From Gammaproteobacteria bacterium (GTDB taxonomy: Bacteria; Pseudomonadota; Gammaproteobacteria; Acidiferrobacterales; SPGG2): a stretch of DNA of 64,000 nucleotides. The notes beneath the pieces were generated by a model. The model was given only the letters and a program-made list of their open reading frames with translations. It was not told where the DNA came from and ran no database searches. The position numbers and the translations under genes were made by a program. The number at the start of each line of letters is the position of its first letter. The first letter of the stretch is position 1. Location of the stretch: contig JAOTYM010000003.1 in the NCBI GenBank assembly GCA_029861845.1, positions 1 to 64,000 on the forward strand. The letters run 5' to 3'. Shown here piece by piece: positions 26,696-34,940 of the stretch.

Positions 26696-27511
26696 ATGCG
26701 GCAGATACTCACTTTTAACGTAAGATTCGTTTACGCTTCGATCGACCAGAACCGTTGGCTACGGTGGTTTCTGGAGGCCGCATTTGTCGTGGTGGCCGTG
26801 GGCCTGATATCAGTTCTAGGTAAGGGTGCCGACCCGCTTATGCCATTTGGCATCACCGCTCTCGATCTCACTTACTTGGCAAGCCTGGGTGCGCTGCTTT
26901 TTGTTTTAGCCCTTGTTTTCGTATCCGTTATCGGTATTCCCTTGTTCCGTTACAATGGCGTCTTGCTGATGCTCGCGGGTATAGGGGTATTCGAGTACCA
27001 AGTCTATGAGTATATGAAGCTTGGTTGGTGGCAACCGTTTCCACTGCGCGATTTCACCGACGCGTTATTCCTCACCTGGACCCTCGACCAGTCGATCAGT
27101 TGGCCAGCCGTACTCCTGAGGAATTTCTTGGAAGAAACAGCGGTGTCCATATTTCTCATCGCGATCGGTGCGCTGTGGCACGTGCTAGCAAACAAGTTCC
27201 TCAATACCGCACTGGACGATATTAGGGTACTCGAGCGCGAAACACTGGCGCCCGCTGAAGAGCTACCGGCTGAACAGGCAATCGTGTGGCCTGAGCCCGC
27301 GAACGCCGAGACGTTCGATGAGGGCGTCCCAACCGTAGTAGAGCCGATCGTTTTGGCAGAGGCGAAACTACTGCGGGCCAAACGGCCTACACACGATGCA
27401 CCGATTGCGCCTTCGTGGCTAGCCGACGAGCGGAGAGATGCGGGAACCCCGGCAGGGGTCTACGAGTTAGATTCACGCCGAAAACCGACCCGAAGACCGA
27501 CAGGTAAGTAA
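26696..27511 (+). CDS. Membrane protein of unknown function
   Basis: About 271 residues from the ATG at 26696. Five or so hydrophobic segments span residues 20-175 (for example FLEAAFVVVAVGLISVLG, LTYLASLGALLFVLALVFV, LLMLAGIGVFEYQVY, FLEETAVSIFLIAIG), followed by an acidic then basic cytoplasmic tail of about 90 residues with no recognised domain. An in-frame start at 26597 would add 33 residues of unlikely composition. No family was recognised and neighbours give no clear hint. Confidence 0.65.
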   Translation: MRQILTFNVRFVYASIDQNRWLRWFLEAAFVVVAVGLISVLGKGADPLMPFGITALDLTYLASLGALLFVLALVFVSVIGIPLFRYNGVLLMLAGIGVFEYQVYEYMKLGWWQPFPLRDFTDALFLTWTLDQSISWPAVLLRNFLEETAVSIFLIAIGALWHVLANKFLNTALDDIRVLERETLAPAEELPAEQAIVWPEPANAETFDEGVPTVVEPIVLAEAKLLRAKRPTHDAPIAPSWLADERRDAGTPAGVYELDSRRKPTRRPTGK

Positions 27512-27635
27512 AGTCTTACGATCCTTATTTGACCGGGCGCTAGTCCCGTTAATACGCTGTCGCTTGCCGATATCATCAAGCCTCCTGATCCAAATCAACG
27601 AAACGCGCGCGGTTTCGTGATAGTTAACAACAATC

Positions 27636-28202
27636 ATGACGGCGCGATCCTACGTATCTATTGCAGCCTTGTGTACCTTGTTGTTTGCCGGTGTTGCCGC
27701 GGGAGTTGGAAATACCTGGGATGAGGATGCACAAGCCGGCGTGCAGGCATACCTGCACGGTGATTATGCGGCGGCCGAGCGTCACCTGTTGGCGGCACTG
27801 AGAACAGCGGAGGAAATGGGGCCCGAAGATCCGCGATTGGCTTTGTCTCTTAACAATCTGGCATTGGTTTACCATGCCCAGGGCAGATACGACGAAGCCG
27901 AGCCTGTGTACAAACGTGCCATAAGCATCACGGAAAGGGCACTGGGCCCGGATCATCCAAACCTGGCGGCTAGTCTTGGCAACTTGGCAGAACTTTACCG
28001 TACTCAGAAAAAATATGTTGAGGCCGAGCCCCTCTATCGAGAAGCGTTGATGATCTGGCAGCAGGCCGTGGGATCATATGACCTGCAGGTTGCCCTCTGG
28101 TTAGAGGACTGCGCTGATGTATTACGAAAGTTAAACCGTAACCAGGAGGCCGCCAAAATGGAGGCCCGGGCAAACGTTATTCGGGCCGCGCACACAATCT
28201 AG
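27636..28202 (+). CDS. Secreted tetratricopeptide-repeat protein
   Basis: 188 residues with a signal peptide (about 1-23). The mature protein holds kinesin-light-chain-type TPR units: GDYAAAERHLLAALRTAEEM, then ALSLNNLALVYHAQGRYDEA and AASLGNLAELYRTQKKYVEA, with PDH-N-like turns GPDHPNLA between them. It is probably a periplasmic scaffold or assembly factor. No catalytic domain is present. It stands alone with a weak ribosome-binding site. Confidence 0.75.
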   Translation: MTARSYVSIAALCTLLFAGVAAGVGNTWDEDAQAGVQAYLHGDYAAAERHLLAALRTAEEMGPEDPRLALSLNNLALVYHAQGRYDEAEPVYKRAISITERALGPDHPNLAASLGNLAELYRTQKKYVEAEPLYREALMIWQQAVGSYDLQVALWLEDCADVLRKLNRNQEAAKMEARANVIRAAHTI

Positions 28203-28251
28203 ACGAAACTAGAGTATTACATCGCTTCTAGTCGTCACGGGGGTTGCCATT

Positions 28252-28509
28252 ATGAAGCTTGATATAAAGGGGATGGCCATTACGCTGGGGTTAGTTTGGG
28301 GTGCGGCGGTTCTTCTCGTGGGGATCGCGAACCTGATCTGGCCCAACTACGGTCAAGCGTTTCTCGAGCTGGTTGCTTCCATCTATCCGGGCTACACGGC
28401 GGGCGCGAGTGTCGGCCAGCTAATCTTTGGTACGCTCTACGGGTTGGTGGATGGTGCCGTCGGTGGTGCGGTGATCGCTTGGCTGTACAATCTGTTTGCG
28501 GGCGCGTGA
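28252..28509 (+). CDS. Small two-helix membrane protein (DUF5676/holin-annotated family)
   Basis: 85 residues with helices at about 8-28 and 55-80 and a YPGYTAGASVGQLIFGTLYG middle portion. The pattern LGLVWG...WPNYG...LVDGAVGGAVIAWLYN fits the widespread small family often labelled bacteriophage holin. It is probably an ordinary inner-membrane protein here, because no phage genes are near. Confidence 0.65.
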   Translation: MKLDIKGMAITLGLVWGAAVLLVGIANLIWPNYGQAFLELVASIYPGYTAGASVGQLIFGTLYGLVDGAVGGAVIAWLYNLFAGA

Positions 28510-28898
28510 CCATTTGAACTTTTTCGCCGCTTCGGTCACGCCGAGGGACAAGGGCAGCCGAAGCGCGGCCCCGTAGGGGGCATGGGAGGGAACCCATGCG
28601 TCCGCCGTCGCTACCAAGGACGTGCCGTCGACGGATCCACTGGGGCAACCGTCAGTCCGAGGTGGCGCACCGCGAATTGAAGGGCTGGACCGAAGACTAC
28701 GGGTCAGTATGGTTTTGGTGACTTTCTGCCGAAACCAAAGCTACCTGCGTCCGGGGCCGACGCCCCGGTTAGAATGATTGTCGCCGAAGGCGACTCATTA
28801 TTTGTTTTCCCTGCAGAACATATTGTTGACAGAGCAACCGTTTGTGCGTTCCACTGGTGGATGCACGGGTCTATACCCCTGCAATCCGAGGTGGTTTT
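28510..28898. other. Intergenic region with tandem inverted repeats
   Basis: About 390 bp without a gene. It ends with two neighbouring hairpins listed separately. The sequence TATGGTTTTGGTGACTTT just upstream of them resembles intergenic repeat units seen in other proteobacteria, but this cannot be tested here. Confidence 0.4.
28751..28800. repeat. Two adjacent inverted repeats (CCGGGGC hairpin and TCGCC hairpin)
   Basis: First arm pair CCGGGGC (28751-28757) and GCCCCGG (28762-28768); second, AATGAT-TGTCGCC and GGCGA-CTCATT around 28773-28799, with loop GAA. Neither is followed by a clear T-run. Such paired hairpins in gammaproteobacterial spacers can be REP-like elements. No other copy was seen in this window. 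Confidence 0.45.
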
Positions 28899-29927
28899 AT
28901 GCGCAAACCCTTCCTGAGTGTTGCCTTATTCTTTGCGCTATTTGCCATAGCGGCGAGTCCCGCCTATTCGACCATCTACGTCTGGAAGGATGCCAACGGC
29001 GTTAGCAATGCCACCGACGATCCCCGGAGGATTCCCAGCGGGGCACGAGTTCAAACGCTGTCATACGACGTGGTAGCGCCGGCAACAAAAGAAACATTGG
29101 CATCGGTTAACGAATCCGAAACGTGGATCCCAACAACCGATGCGAAGACCAGTGACCACGTAGCACAGGGCGAATTTGCGGTGCTGCTGGCGGCCGAGCT
29201 TGGTTTGGGTGATGGCTTACGCCCACAAGAAGCGGCGGAGGTACTGTCTGACGTCCTAATTGCCCCGCGCCTCGGCAATTGGGACCTCAGCGCACCTATG
29301 ACTCAAGGGTTGCTTGATCGGCTTGGCAATCTCACGTTAGCGGCCGCGAGGGCAGGGCGTATTCCTATCGGGCTCGACGAGGCACGTTTTGCGTTTGATA
29401 GCGCTACCGCCTTGGCCGGTATTTCCGGACATTTCGCGGAAGTACCGTTACCCGCGTACACAGAACCGACGGTCGTGCGCGAGCGCATTATTGTTGTTGA
29501 AGAGCATCCGTTCGCGCATATCGATCCATATCTAATTGTCCATGTTGGCCATGGACACCGCCATTTCAGCCACAAACATGGCCACGGTTTGGGTTTCAAG
29601 CATGCGGTCCATCCGAAGCGACACCGACATCATGCTAAAACGCATGTCGGCTCAAAACACAAACGCAAGACTGTGCATCGAAAGCAACACCGCACGCACA
29701 TGCCTGGCGCTGATCGGCGCAGAGTCAAAGCCACCTATCGGCGTACACACGTTCGCGCTGCAAACGGGGCAGTAGGTCTCCGACGCGCCAGTGCCCGGCG
29801 AACGGTTGCAAATCGTGCAGTCTCGGTTGGACAACGTCGTGTCGGTATACGACGCGGCGGGGCTGTTCGCATGCGGGCCTCCCACGGTCACCGTAGCATG
29901 GGTGGCGGAGTGAGAGTTAGGCAATAA
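28899..29927 (+). CDS. Secreted DUF4124-like protein with His/Arg-rich C-terminus
   Basis: About 342 residues from the ATG at 28899, which follows a GAGGTGG ribosome-binding site. Signal peptide about 1-23; the mature N-terminus TIYVWKDANGVSNATDDP resembles DUF4124, a short periplasmic domain. The middle has no known domain. From about residue 205 the chain becomes extremely rich in His, Arg and Lys (HGHRHFSHKHGHGLG and many more), a pattern common in metal- or nucleic-acid-binding or just disordered tails. Function is unknown. Confidence 0.7.
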   Translation: MRKPFLSVALFFALFAIAASPAYSTIYVWKDANGVSNATDDPRRIPSGARVQTLSYDVVAPATKETLASVNESETWIPTTDAKTSDHVAQGEFAVLLAAELGLGDGLRPQEAAEVLSDVLIAPRLGNWDLSAPMTQGLLDRLGNLTLAAARAGRIPIGLDEARFAFDSATALAGISGHFAEVPLPAYTEPTVVRERIIVVEEHPFAHIDPYLIVHVGHGHRHFSHKHGHGLGFKHAVHPKRHRHHAKTHVGSKHKRKTVHRKQHRTHMPGADRRRVKATYRRTHVRAANGAVGLRRASARRTVANRAVSVGQRRVGIRRGGAVRMRASHGHRSMGGGVRVRQ

Positions 29928-30001
29928 CCCCTTCAGCGCTTCTGTTGGCAGTAATACCAATCGTCATTGTCTTTCGGCCGCGTGCGTGACACGACCTCCT
30001 T

Positions 30002-31012
30002 TTAGGAAGTCGGGCGGATCGTGGTGTTTCCCCCACCGCTTTGTATATAGGCCTTAACGATACCACCAGCGACGGAGTTAGCGCCGCCCTTCGTTTGTGC
30101 CTTCTTGAGGTAATCGGCCGCGAGCTTGATAAGCTTGGCCGGTTTTTTCACTTTATCTGATAGTGACGCAATGCCGAGGCTGACCGAAATTGGAATCTGC
30201 GTGCCGTCGACGAGGAACTTGTGTTCTTTGATTGTTCTGCGAATCCGTTGCGCAAGCACTACGGCGCCCTCGTCACCGATGTCGCGTGCTAACAGCGCAA
30301 ACTGTGCATCGTCGTATCGTGCGAGGATGTCGTTGGCGCGCAGGATCGAATCGACGACACACGCGAGCTCCTTGAGGATGGAATCAGTAAACGGCCGTCC
30401 GTGTGTACTGTTGATCTTCTTGAAGTGATCGATTTCAAAGAGCAAGAGGACCAACGTACCACCGTGGCGCTTAACGTGGGCGTAATCACCCTCGAGCCTA
30501 TCAAGCAGGTATTTCTTGGTGTAGGCGCCAGTGAGCACATCTTCGATACGGCTCTTGGCGATTTCTTGCTGGCAGTTCTGCTCAAATTCGTCCTGCCGCG
30601 AAAACTTGAGAATGCAGTGGTAACCAATCTGAATCTTGTCGCCATCTTTTAGTTCTTGCCGTTGAATGCGGGCGCCGTTGACCGACGTACCATTACTGCT
30701 GCCCAAGTCTTCAATGATGGTGTTGCCCTTTTCATCGACCGTCACTAGTGCATGTCGCCGACTGACACGCTTATTTTCAATGGAGATATTGGCAGCGCGC
30801 CCACGACCGATCACCGTCTCCTTTTCAGTCAAGGGGTACTCGGTACCGATGGGCCCACCGTAGAGGAGGGTAAGGCACGCCCTTTCCCGCTGTGACACGC
30901 GGGATGCTAACGGGGCCCGAGTATCCTCTCGGATTGTCCTGTCTTCTGCTACGTCGTTCACTAGAACTTCTATATGGCAAGAACCGTGCCGTCTTGCCGT
31001 ATGAACGCGCAC
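30002..31012 (-). CDS. FHA domain protein with degenerate GGDEF domain
   Basis: 336 residues. The FHA domain at about 50-135 has VIGRGRAANISI, SRRH and SSNGT, all needed to bind phosphothreonine. The C-terminal domain at about 155-325 has the GGDEF fold (DVLTGAYTKKYLLDRL, FEIDHFKKINSTHG), but the signature is RYDDAQF (232-238) instead of RYGGDEF. The first two glycines and the Glu used for catalysis are gone, so diguanylate cyclase activity is unlikely; it may bind nucleotide or a partner. The start is GTG; another GTG at 30961 is possible. Confidence 0.85.
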   Translation of the reverse strand: MRVHTARRHGSCHIEVLVNDVAEDRTIREDTRAPLASRVSQRERACLTLLYGGPIGTEYPLTEKETVIGRGRAANISIENKRVSRRHALVTVDEKGNTIIEDLGSSNGTSVNGARIQRQELKDGDKIQIGYHCILKFSRQDEFEQNCQQEIAKSRIEDVLTGAYTKKYLLDRLEGDYAHVKRHGGTLVLLLFEIDHFKKINSTHGRPFTDSILKELACVVDSILRANDILARYDDAQFALLARDIGDEGAVVLAQRIRRTIKEHKFLVDGTQIPISVSLGIASLSDKVKKPAKLIKLAADYLKKAQTKGGANSVAGGIVKAYIQSGGGNTTIRPTS

Positions 31013-31188
31013 CGGCCAAATACCATAGGAAATAGCCGGTGTCTTAAGTCACGAGGGCGCTATGGTCACGGGCTTGGGACGGGTAGACGGCAACATACAG
31101 AGTCGTTTGGTGACGTCTGGCGCCCATTACGGCAGCTCGCACTCGGCTTTTTCGGCCTTATCGCCGGTTATCTGGCCGGCGCCTCGTT

Positions 31189-32475
31189 TTAGTACTCGAA
31201 GTGCCGGCAGTCGGTCTCGTGGCTGAATAGAATTAGAGCAAAGCCGACCAACAGCCACGCTAGCATTAGTGAAAAGCCGGCCTGGTAGGCGGCCAAGCTA
31301 TAGAGCAGACTGCCGCCTTCACCAATCGTTGCACCATAGCGATCCAACACGAAACCGACGGCCGGTTGCAACAGCATCGGCCCCAACATGACCCCCATGT
31401 TGACTACCCCCGAAACCGTACCCGAGAACTCACGCGGTACGGATTCTTTGGCGAAGGCGAACCCGATAATCATGCAACCGGACATAAGGCCGATAGTCAG
31501 CAGCAAGCTTGTTAACATCGGAATGGGTAGGTTCGGTACAAATAACAAAACGCCCCAGAGCGGTACCAAAGCACCGAGGCCAATGGCGTACAAAGGTTTG
31601 CGCTTTCCAAGCCGGTCCGACCAGGCGCCTAGAATGGGCCCGGCAATGGCCCATGCGACTAGCATCGAACTGGCCATTGCCGCCGCAGACGTTTTTGACA
31701 AGCCATAGTGTGTCGTCAGGAATGGCACACCCCACAACCCGCTAAAGGTGAGCACGCTCCCCACGATGCTACCGGGCAACAGACTCAAGATCCATGTATT
31801 GCGGTGTTGAAATATTCGCTTAAGGCCAGCCATGACCTTGAGAGGTGTAGCCTCCGCATGCCCGACATGTCCGTAACTCCGATAACCGCGCTCCGTGGGG
31901 TCGTTTCTAACCAGCCACCATATTAACGCGGCGACGCCGAATGGAAGGGTGGCCGCGAAAAACATGACTTCACGCCAGCCATAGGCATCGATCGCTAGTC
32001 GCAACGGTACACCGGCAAACACGGCGCCGATTATCCCGAAACACAGCGCAATGCCACTCGCCAATGCATAATGCTTTGGGGCTAACCAGTGATCGGCCAG
32101 CTTTAACATACACACAAAGGCAACCGCGACACCGCCACCGATCAACAGGCGCCCAAGCTCCGCCCATAATACGATCGTGGCGGTTGCAAAAACGTAGGTG
32201 CCGAGTCCAGTCACCAGCGCGCCTAACGTCAGCAGATTTTTCGGCCCGAGGCGATCGGCTAGGATGCCGGTGGGGATCTGCATAAACACATAGCTGTAAA
32301 AATAAAATGCTGAGAGGCTACCCAAGGTCGTAGCATCCAAAGCGAAGTCGGCCGTGAGCTCGTCCGTCATGACGGCCGGCGCCACGCGTTGGTAGAAGCC
32401 GATGAGATACAACATGGCGGCCAATCCCCACATAGACCAAGCTAGGCTGATTGGCGGGTAGGTTCTAGTTGTCAT
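31189..32475 (-). CDS. MFS transporter (nitrate/glucarate-type architecture)
   Basis: 428 residues, about 12 transmembrane helices. The loop-2 motif GILADRLGPKNLL and a cytoplasmic GAWSDRLGKRKPL in the second half are the conserved MFS signatures. Family knowledge: proton-coupled uptake or efflux of small solutes. The substrate cannot be deduced. The C-terminal tail ends in SHETDCRHFEY. No obvious partner gene is adjacent. Confidence 0.88.
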   Translation of the reverse strand: MTTRTYPPISLAWSMWGLAAMLYLIGFYQRVAPAVMTDELTADFALDATTLGSLSAFYFYSYVFMQIPTGILADRLGPKNLLTLGALVTGLGTYVFATATIVLWAELGRLLIGGGVAVAFVCMLKLADHWLAPKHYALASGIALCFGIIGAVFAGVPLRLAIDAYGWREVMFFAATLPFGVAALIWWLVRNDPTERGYRSYGHVGHAEATPLKVMAGLKRIFQHRNTWILSLLPGSIVGSVLTFSGLWGVPFLTTHYGLSKTSAAAMASSMLVAWAIAGPILGAWSDRLGKRKPLYAIGLGALVPLWGVLLFVPNLPIPMLTSLLLTIGLMSGCMIIGFAFAKESVPREFSGTVSGVVNMGVMLGPMLLQPAVGFVLDRYGATIGEGGSLLYSLAAYQAGFSLMLAWLLVGFALILFSHETDCRHFEY

Positions 32476-32716
32476 TGGGTATTTCTGTCAGGCTTTATTG
32501 AAAACGAGAATTCTAGTGATGGATGGCGGTCAGGTCGCGGCCAGTGGTGTTCACGTATCACCGCTGGACAGATGTCTACCATACACCCCAAAACATCTCA
32601 GCTCGATGTCGCCGCTTTCTCGAACGCGCGCGGCTCGAACCCTGACGACTACACATTGGAGCGTGACCGTATAAAGTGGTATCAAGTGTTGATAATTATA
32701 TCGAAGGCGGCGTGTA

Positions 32717-33151
32717 TTAGGCGGCGCTATTACCGGATCCGGTGGAGAAGAGGGCGCGTAAATGTTCGCCAAAGACTCGGCAAGCGTCCACCGTTGTGAA
32801 GATGCCGACCAAACGACTGTCTCGCACCACGATTGCACAGCCAATATGTTTTTCAGCCATGTTCAGAAGTACGTTATCTAGTCGTTCGTTGAGATCGACA
32901 ACGTAGGTTTCGCGTACCGACACGTCTTTGACGCGAAGATCGACTTCCGAAGGTAGGCCAAGTGCGGAATCTGACGCTTGCTTGATATCCCGATCGGTGA
33001 CAACGCCGACAAGTTCCTCACCGCTCTTTACTGGAAGATGGCGAATATCATGATCTGCCATTATGGTGATCGCGACCTGGATGCTTGCATCGATGTCGAC
33101 GTAGTAGGGAAACGCGGTCATGACAGACTTTATTAAGGGGATCCGTTTCAT
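32717..33151 (-). CDS. Two-CBS-domain protein
   Basis: 144 residues made of two CBS units: MTAFPYYVDIDASIQVAITI with DHDIRHLPV...LVGVVTDRDI, and VSVRETYVVDLNERLDNVLL with HIGCAIVV...LVGIFTTVD. Such Bateman modules bind adenine nucleotides. No effector domain is attached. A textbook ribosome-binding site (TTAAGGAGGTGGGG) lies just before the ATG. A broken CBS gene of the same general kind occurs at 47911-48107. Confidence 0.85.
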   Translation of the reverse strand: MKRIPLIKSVMTAFPYYVDIDASIQVAITIMADHDIRHLPVKSGEELVGVVTDRDIKQASDSALGLPSEVDLRVKDVSVRETYVVDLNERLDNVLLNMAEKHIGCAIVVRDSRLVGIFTTVDACRVFGEHLRALFSTGSGNSAA

Positions 33152-33524
33152 GGTTGCCCCACCTCCTTAATTGTATCCTTAAACACAGGATCTCCTGTCC
33201 CGGCCGGACGATCAATCGGCAAGGCAACGCGATGATGCGAAGCCTCGCCGACTCGGCACGCTTCCCGGCGGAAACAATTGATGCGACGTGCCAACTATCG
33301 CCACTTCTCCACCCACTGACCTTAACGTGCTTATTATAAGGTCGCCAGTGTGATTCAACGTATCGTAGAGAAGATGTATCGGGTGTTCATGTCGCAACAC
33401 TGAGAAGACATCTTGCAATCGACTTATTGGATAATGAATCAACGGTATCTGGTTGGTGTACGCATGCCGATCAAGTATTTATGTTCTAGGGGAACCGCGA
33501 AAGAGGTTATTCCGACGGATTGCC
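33152..33524. other. Intergenic region between CBS and HlyU genes
   Basis: About 370 bp with no supported gene; open frames on both strands are short and lack ribosome-binding sites. It is probably the leader region of the CBS gene plus the tail of the HlyU transcript. No strong hairpin was seen. Confidence 0.4.
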
Positions 33525-33821
33525 TTACTTGTCCTTGAACAGCGCGTCGCCTTTTTCGTCTATGATTCTCTTGGCTTTGAGGATCGAGTAGTCCGCGGCC
33601 TCGTCCCTGGCGATGTGGGTATCTACCCTAATAAAGTGCTCAGACTTGGATACCCCATCGATGTCCTTGGAAATATAGCCCTCAGTCGTCCATTGACCGA
33701 CGCCTTTTTTCGGCGTAGGGACAATCGTATACCCCTTGTAGGTTACGGCCTCCAGGTTATTGGCCGTATCGTTGCCCCGCCGTTTCCCCGCTGCGAGTTT
33801 GCCTAGAAATTTTAGAATCAT
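33525..33821 (-). CDS. HlyU family protein
   Basis: About 98 residues from ATG at 33821. The block VTYKGYTIVPTPKKGVGQW...EGYISKD, then HFIRVDTHIARDEAADYSIL and KAKRIIDEKGDALF matches HlyU-type proteins. In Rhizobiales and other groups the name is attached to a small conserved protein, not the helix-turn-helix regulator of Vibrio. A longer reading starting at 33860 (TTG) is less likely. It is followed 57 bp upstream by the TGS GTPase gene in the same direction, so they may form an operon. Confidence 0.75.
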   Translation of the reverse strand: MILKFLGKLAAGKRRGNDTANNLEAVTYKGYTIVPTPKKGVGQWTTEGYISKDIDGVSKSEHFIRVDTHIARDEAADYSILKAKRIIDEKGDALFKDK

Positions 33822-33878
33822 TTTGCGATCGACTGACCGTACATCAGCAATTGGCCTCAATAGAACACTATGACTCTC

Positions 33879-34898
33879 TTAGGTGTGCAGTTCGATGATA
33901 TCACCATCGGCGACCGGATGGTCATGCCCCACCTGGCGTCCCTCGACCTCGTGGCCTCGCCAAAGCCGCGCGTACTTTAAGGTCTCCCCGAGGTCCCGGT
34001 GTACCATGACCGCCACATCATGCACCGTCTGTCCACGGCGGACGGTGAAAGGCCTGTCCTTATCGGGTGGTCGCCCTGGCGGCTTAGTGTACACGCGTAC
34101 AATTTCAAGGTTACGGAAAAGCCACGGCGCTATTTGGTCGAGCCCCTCACCGGTAGTGGCTGAGACGGCGATCGCGGGATACCGCAGACCAGCGAGCTCC
34201 TCAAACACCTGGAGCTCTTCCTGCAATGCTGGGATTTGGTCTGCCTTGGTCGCAATCAATAATGCAGGCAGATGGATGGCGAACGGATTGAGGTCCTCCT
34301 CATTGCGGTCACCCGACGGTGTTCGGTCCCACTTTTCAGTCATGGTCACACCTTTCGCCGCCAGAATTTCGTGGACAGCCATCACCTGATCCACGCAGGC
34401 GGGATCACCGAGTTCTACCACTAGCAGACATACGTCGGTCGGTTGCAATGTATTCGCGATCCACGACACTGGGTGTTCGGCGGCAATCGGTGGTAAATCG
34501 ATAAGCTGGAAGTAGATGTCTTCGTAGGGCAGCATCCCCGGCTGCGGGAACTGTGTGGTGAAAGGGTAGGGACCTGCAGCCGCGTGCGATCCGGTAAGCC
34601 TCGCCTGCAGGGTAGACTTGCCGGTATTAGGCGGACCGATTAGTGCGATTTGGGCGGCACCTTCCGGCCGGATGACGGTTGGCGGTCCGCCGCGGGTGCC
34701 GCCTTTCTTGGGTCCCGCCAATTCTTCCGTAAGTTGCTTGATGCGAGTCTTGATATCGGCCTGCAGGTGATCAGTACCCTTGTGCTTGGGGATCGTGCGC
34801 AACATCTCACGCAGGCATTCTAGGCGCTCCTTGGAATCGCGCGCCCGCCTGAAGGCCGACTCGGCCGCTTTGTATTCTGGTGTCGTGTTGGTTGGCAT
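33879..34898 (-). CDS. Obg/DRG-like GTPase with C-terminal TGS domain
   Basis: 339 residues. A helical N-terminal part (about 1-75) precedes the G domain: G1 GPPNTGKST (88-96), G2 Thr114-115 (PFTTQF), G3 DLPP (134-137), G4 TKAD, and a C-terminal TGS domain (about 265-339) with the end GHDHPVADGDIIELHT. This is the DRG-like subclass of the Obg superfamily, which is linked to ribosomes or stress. The function of the bacterial group is not well established. It lies upstream of hlyU. Confidence 0.83.
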   Translation of the reverse strand: MPTNTTPEYKAAESAFRRARDSKERLECLREMLRTIPKHKGTDHLQADIKTRIKQLTEELAGPKKGGTRGGPPTVIRPEGAAQIALIGPPNTGKSTLQARLTGSHAAAGPYPFTTQFPQPGMLPYEDIYFQLIDLPPIAAEHPVSWIANTLQPTDVCLLVVELGDPACVDQVMAVHEILAAKGVTMTEKWDRTPSGDRNEEDLNPFAIHLPALLIATKADQIPALQEELQVFEELAGLRYPAIAVSATTGEGLDQIAPWLFRNLEIVRVYTKPPGRPPDKDRPFTVRRGQTVHDVAVMVHRDLGETLKYARLWRGHEVEGRQVGHDHPVADGDIIELHT

Positions 34899-34940
34899 GG
34901 TCTCTGGTCGAGTGTCGTGATCGTCGTAACCACGACCCCA

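Noticed and set aside
28252-28509. Prophage holin
   Set aside because: The small protein fits a family often called holin, but no phage genes (lysin, terminase, tail) are nearby.
30974-31192. 72-residue frame ending in a hydrophobic stretch (LGFFGLIAGYLAGASF)
   Set aside because: The end looks like a membrane helix, but the first 50 residues look random, no ribosome-binding site is present, and it overlaps the FHA gene. Left out as too weak.
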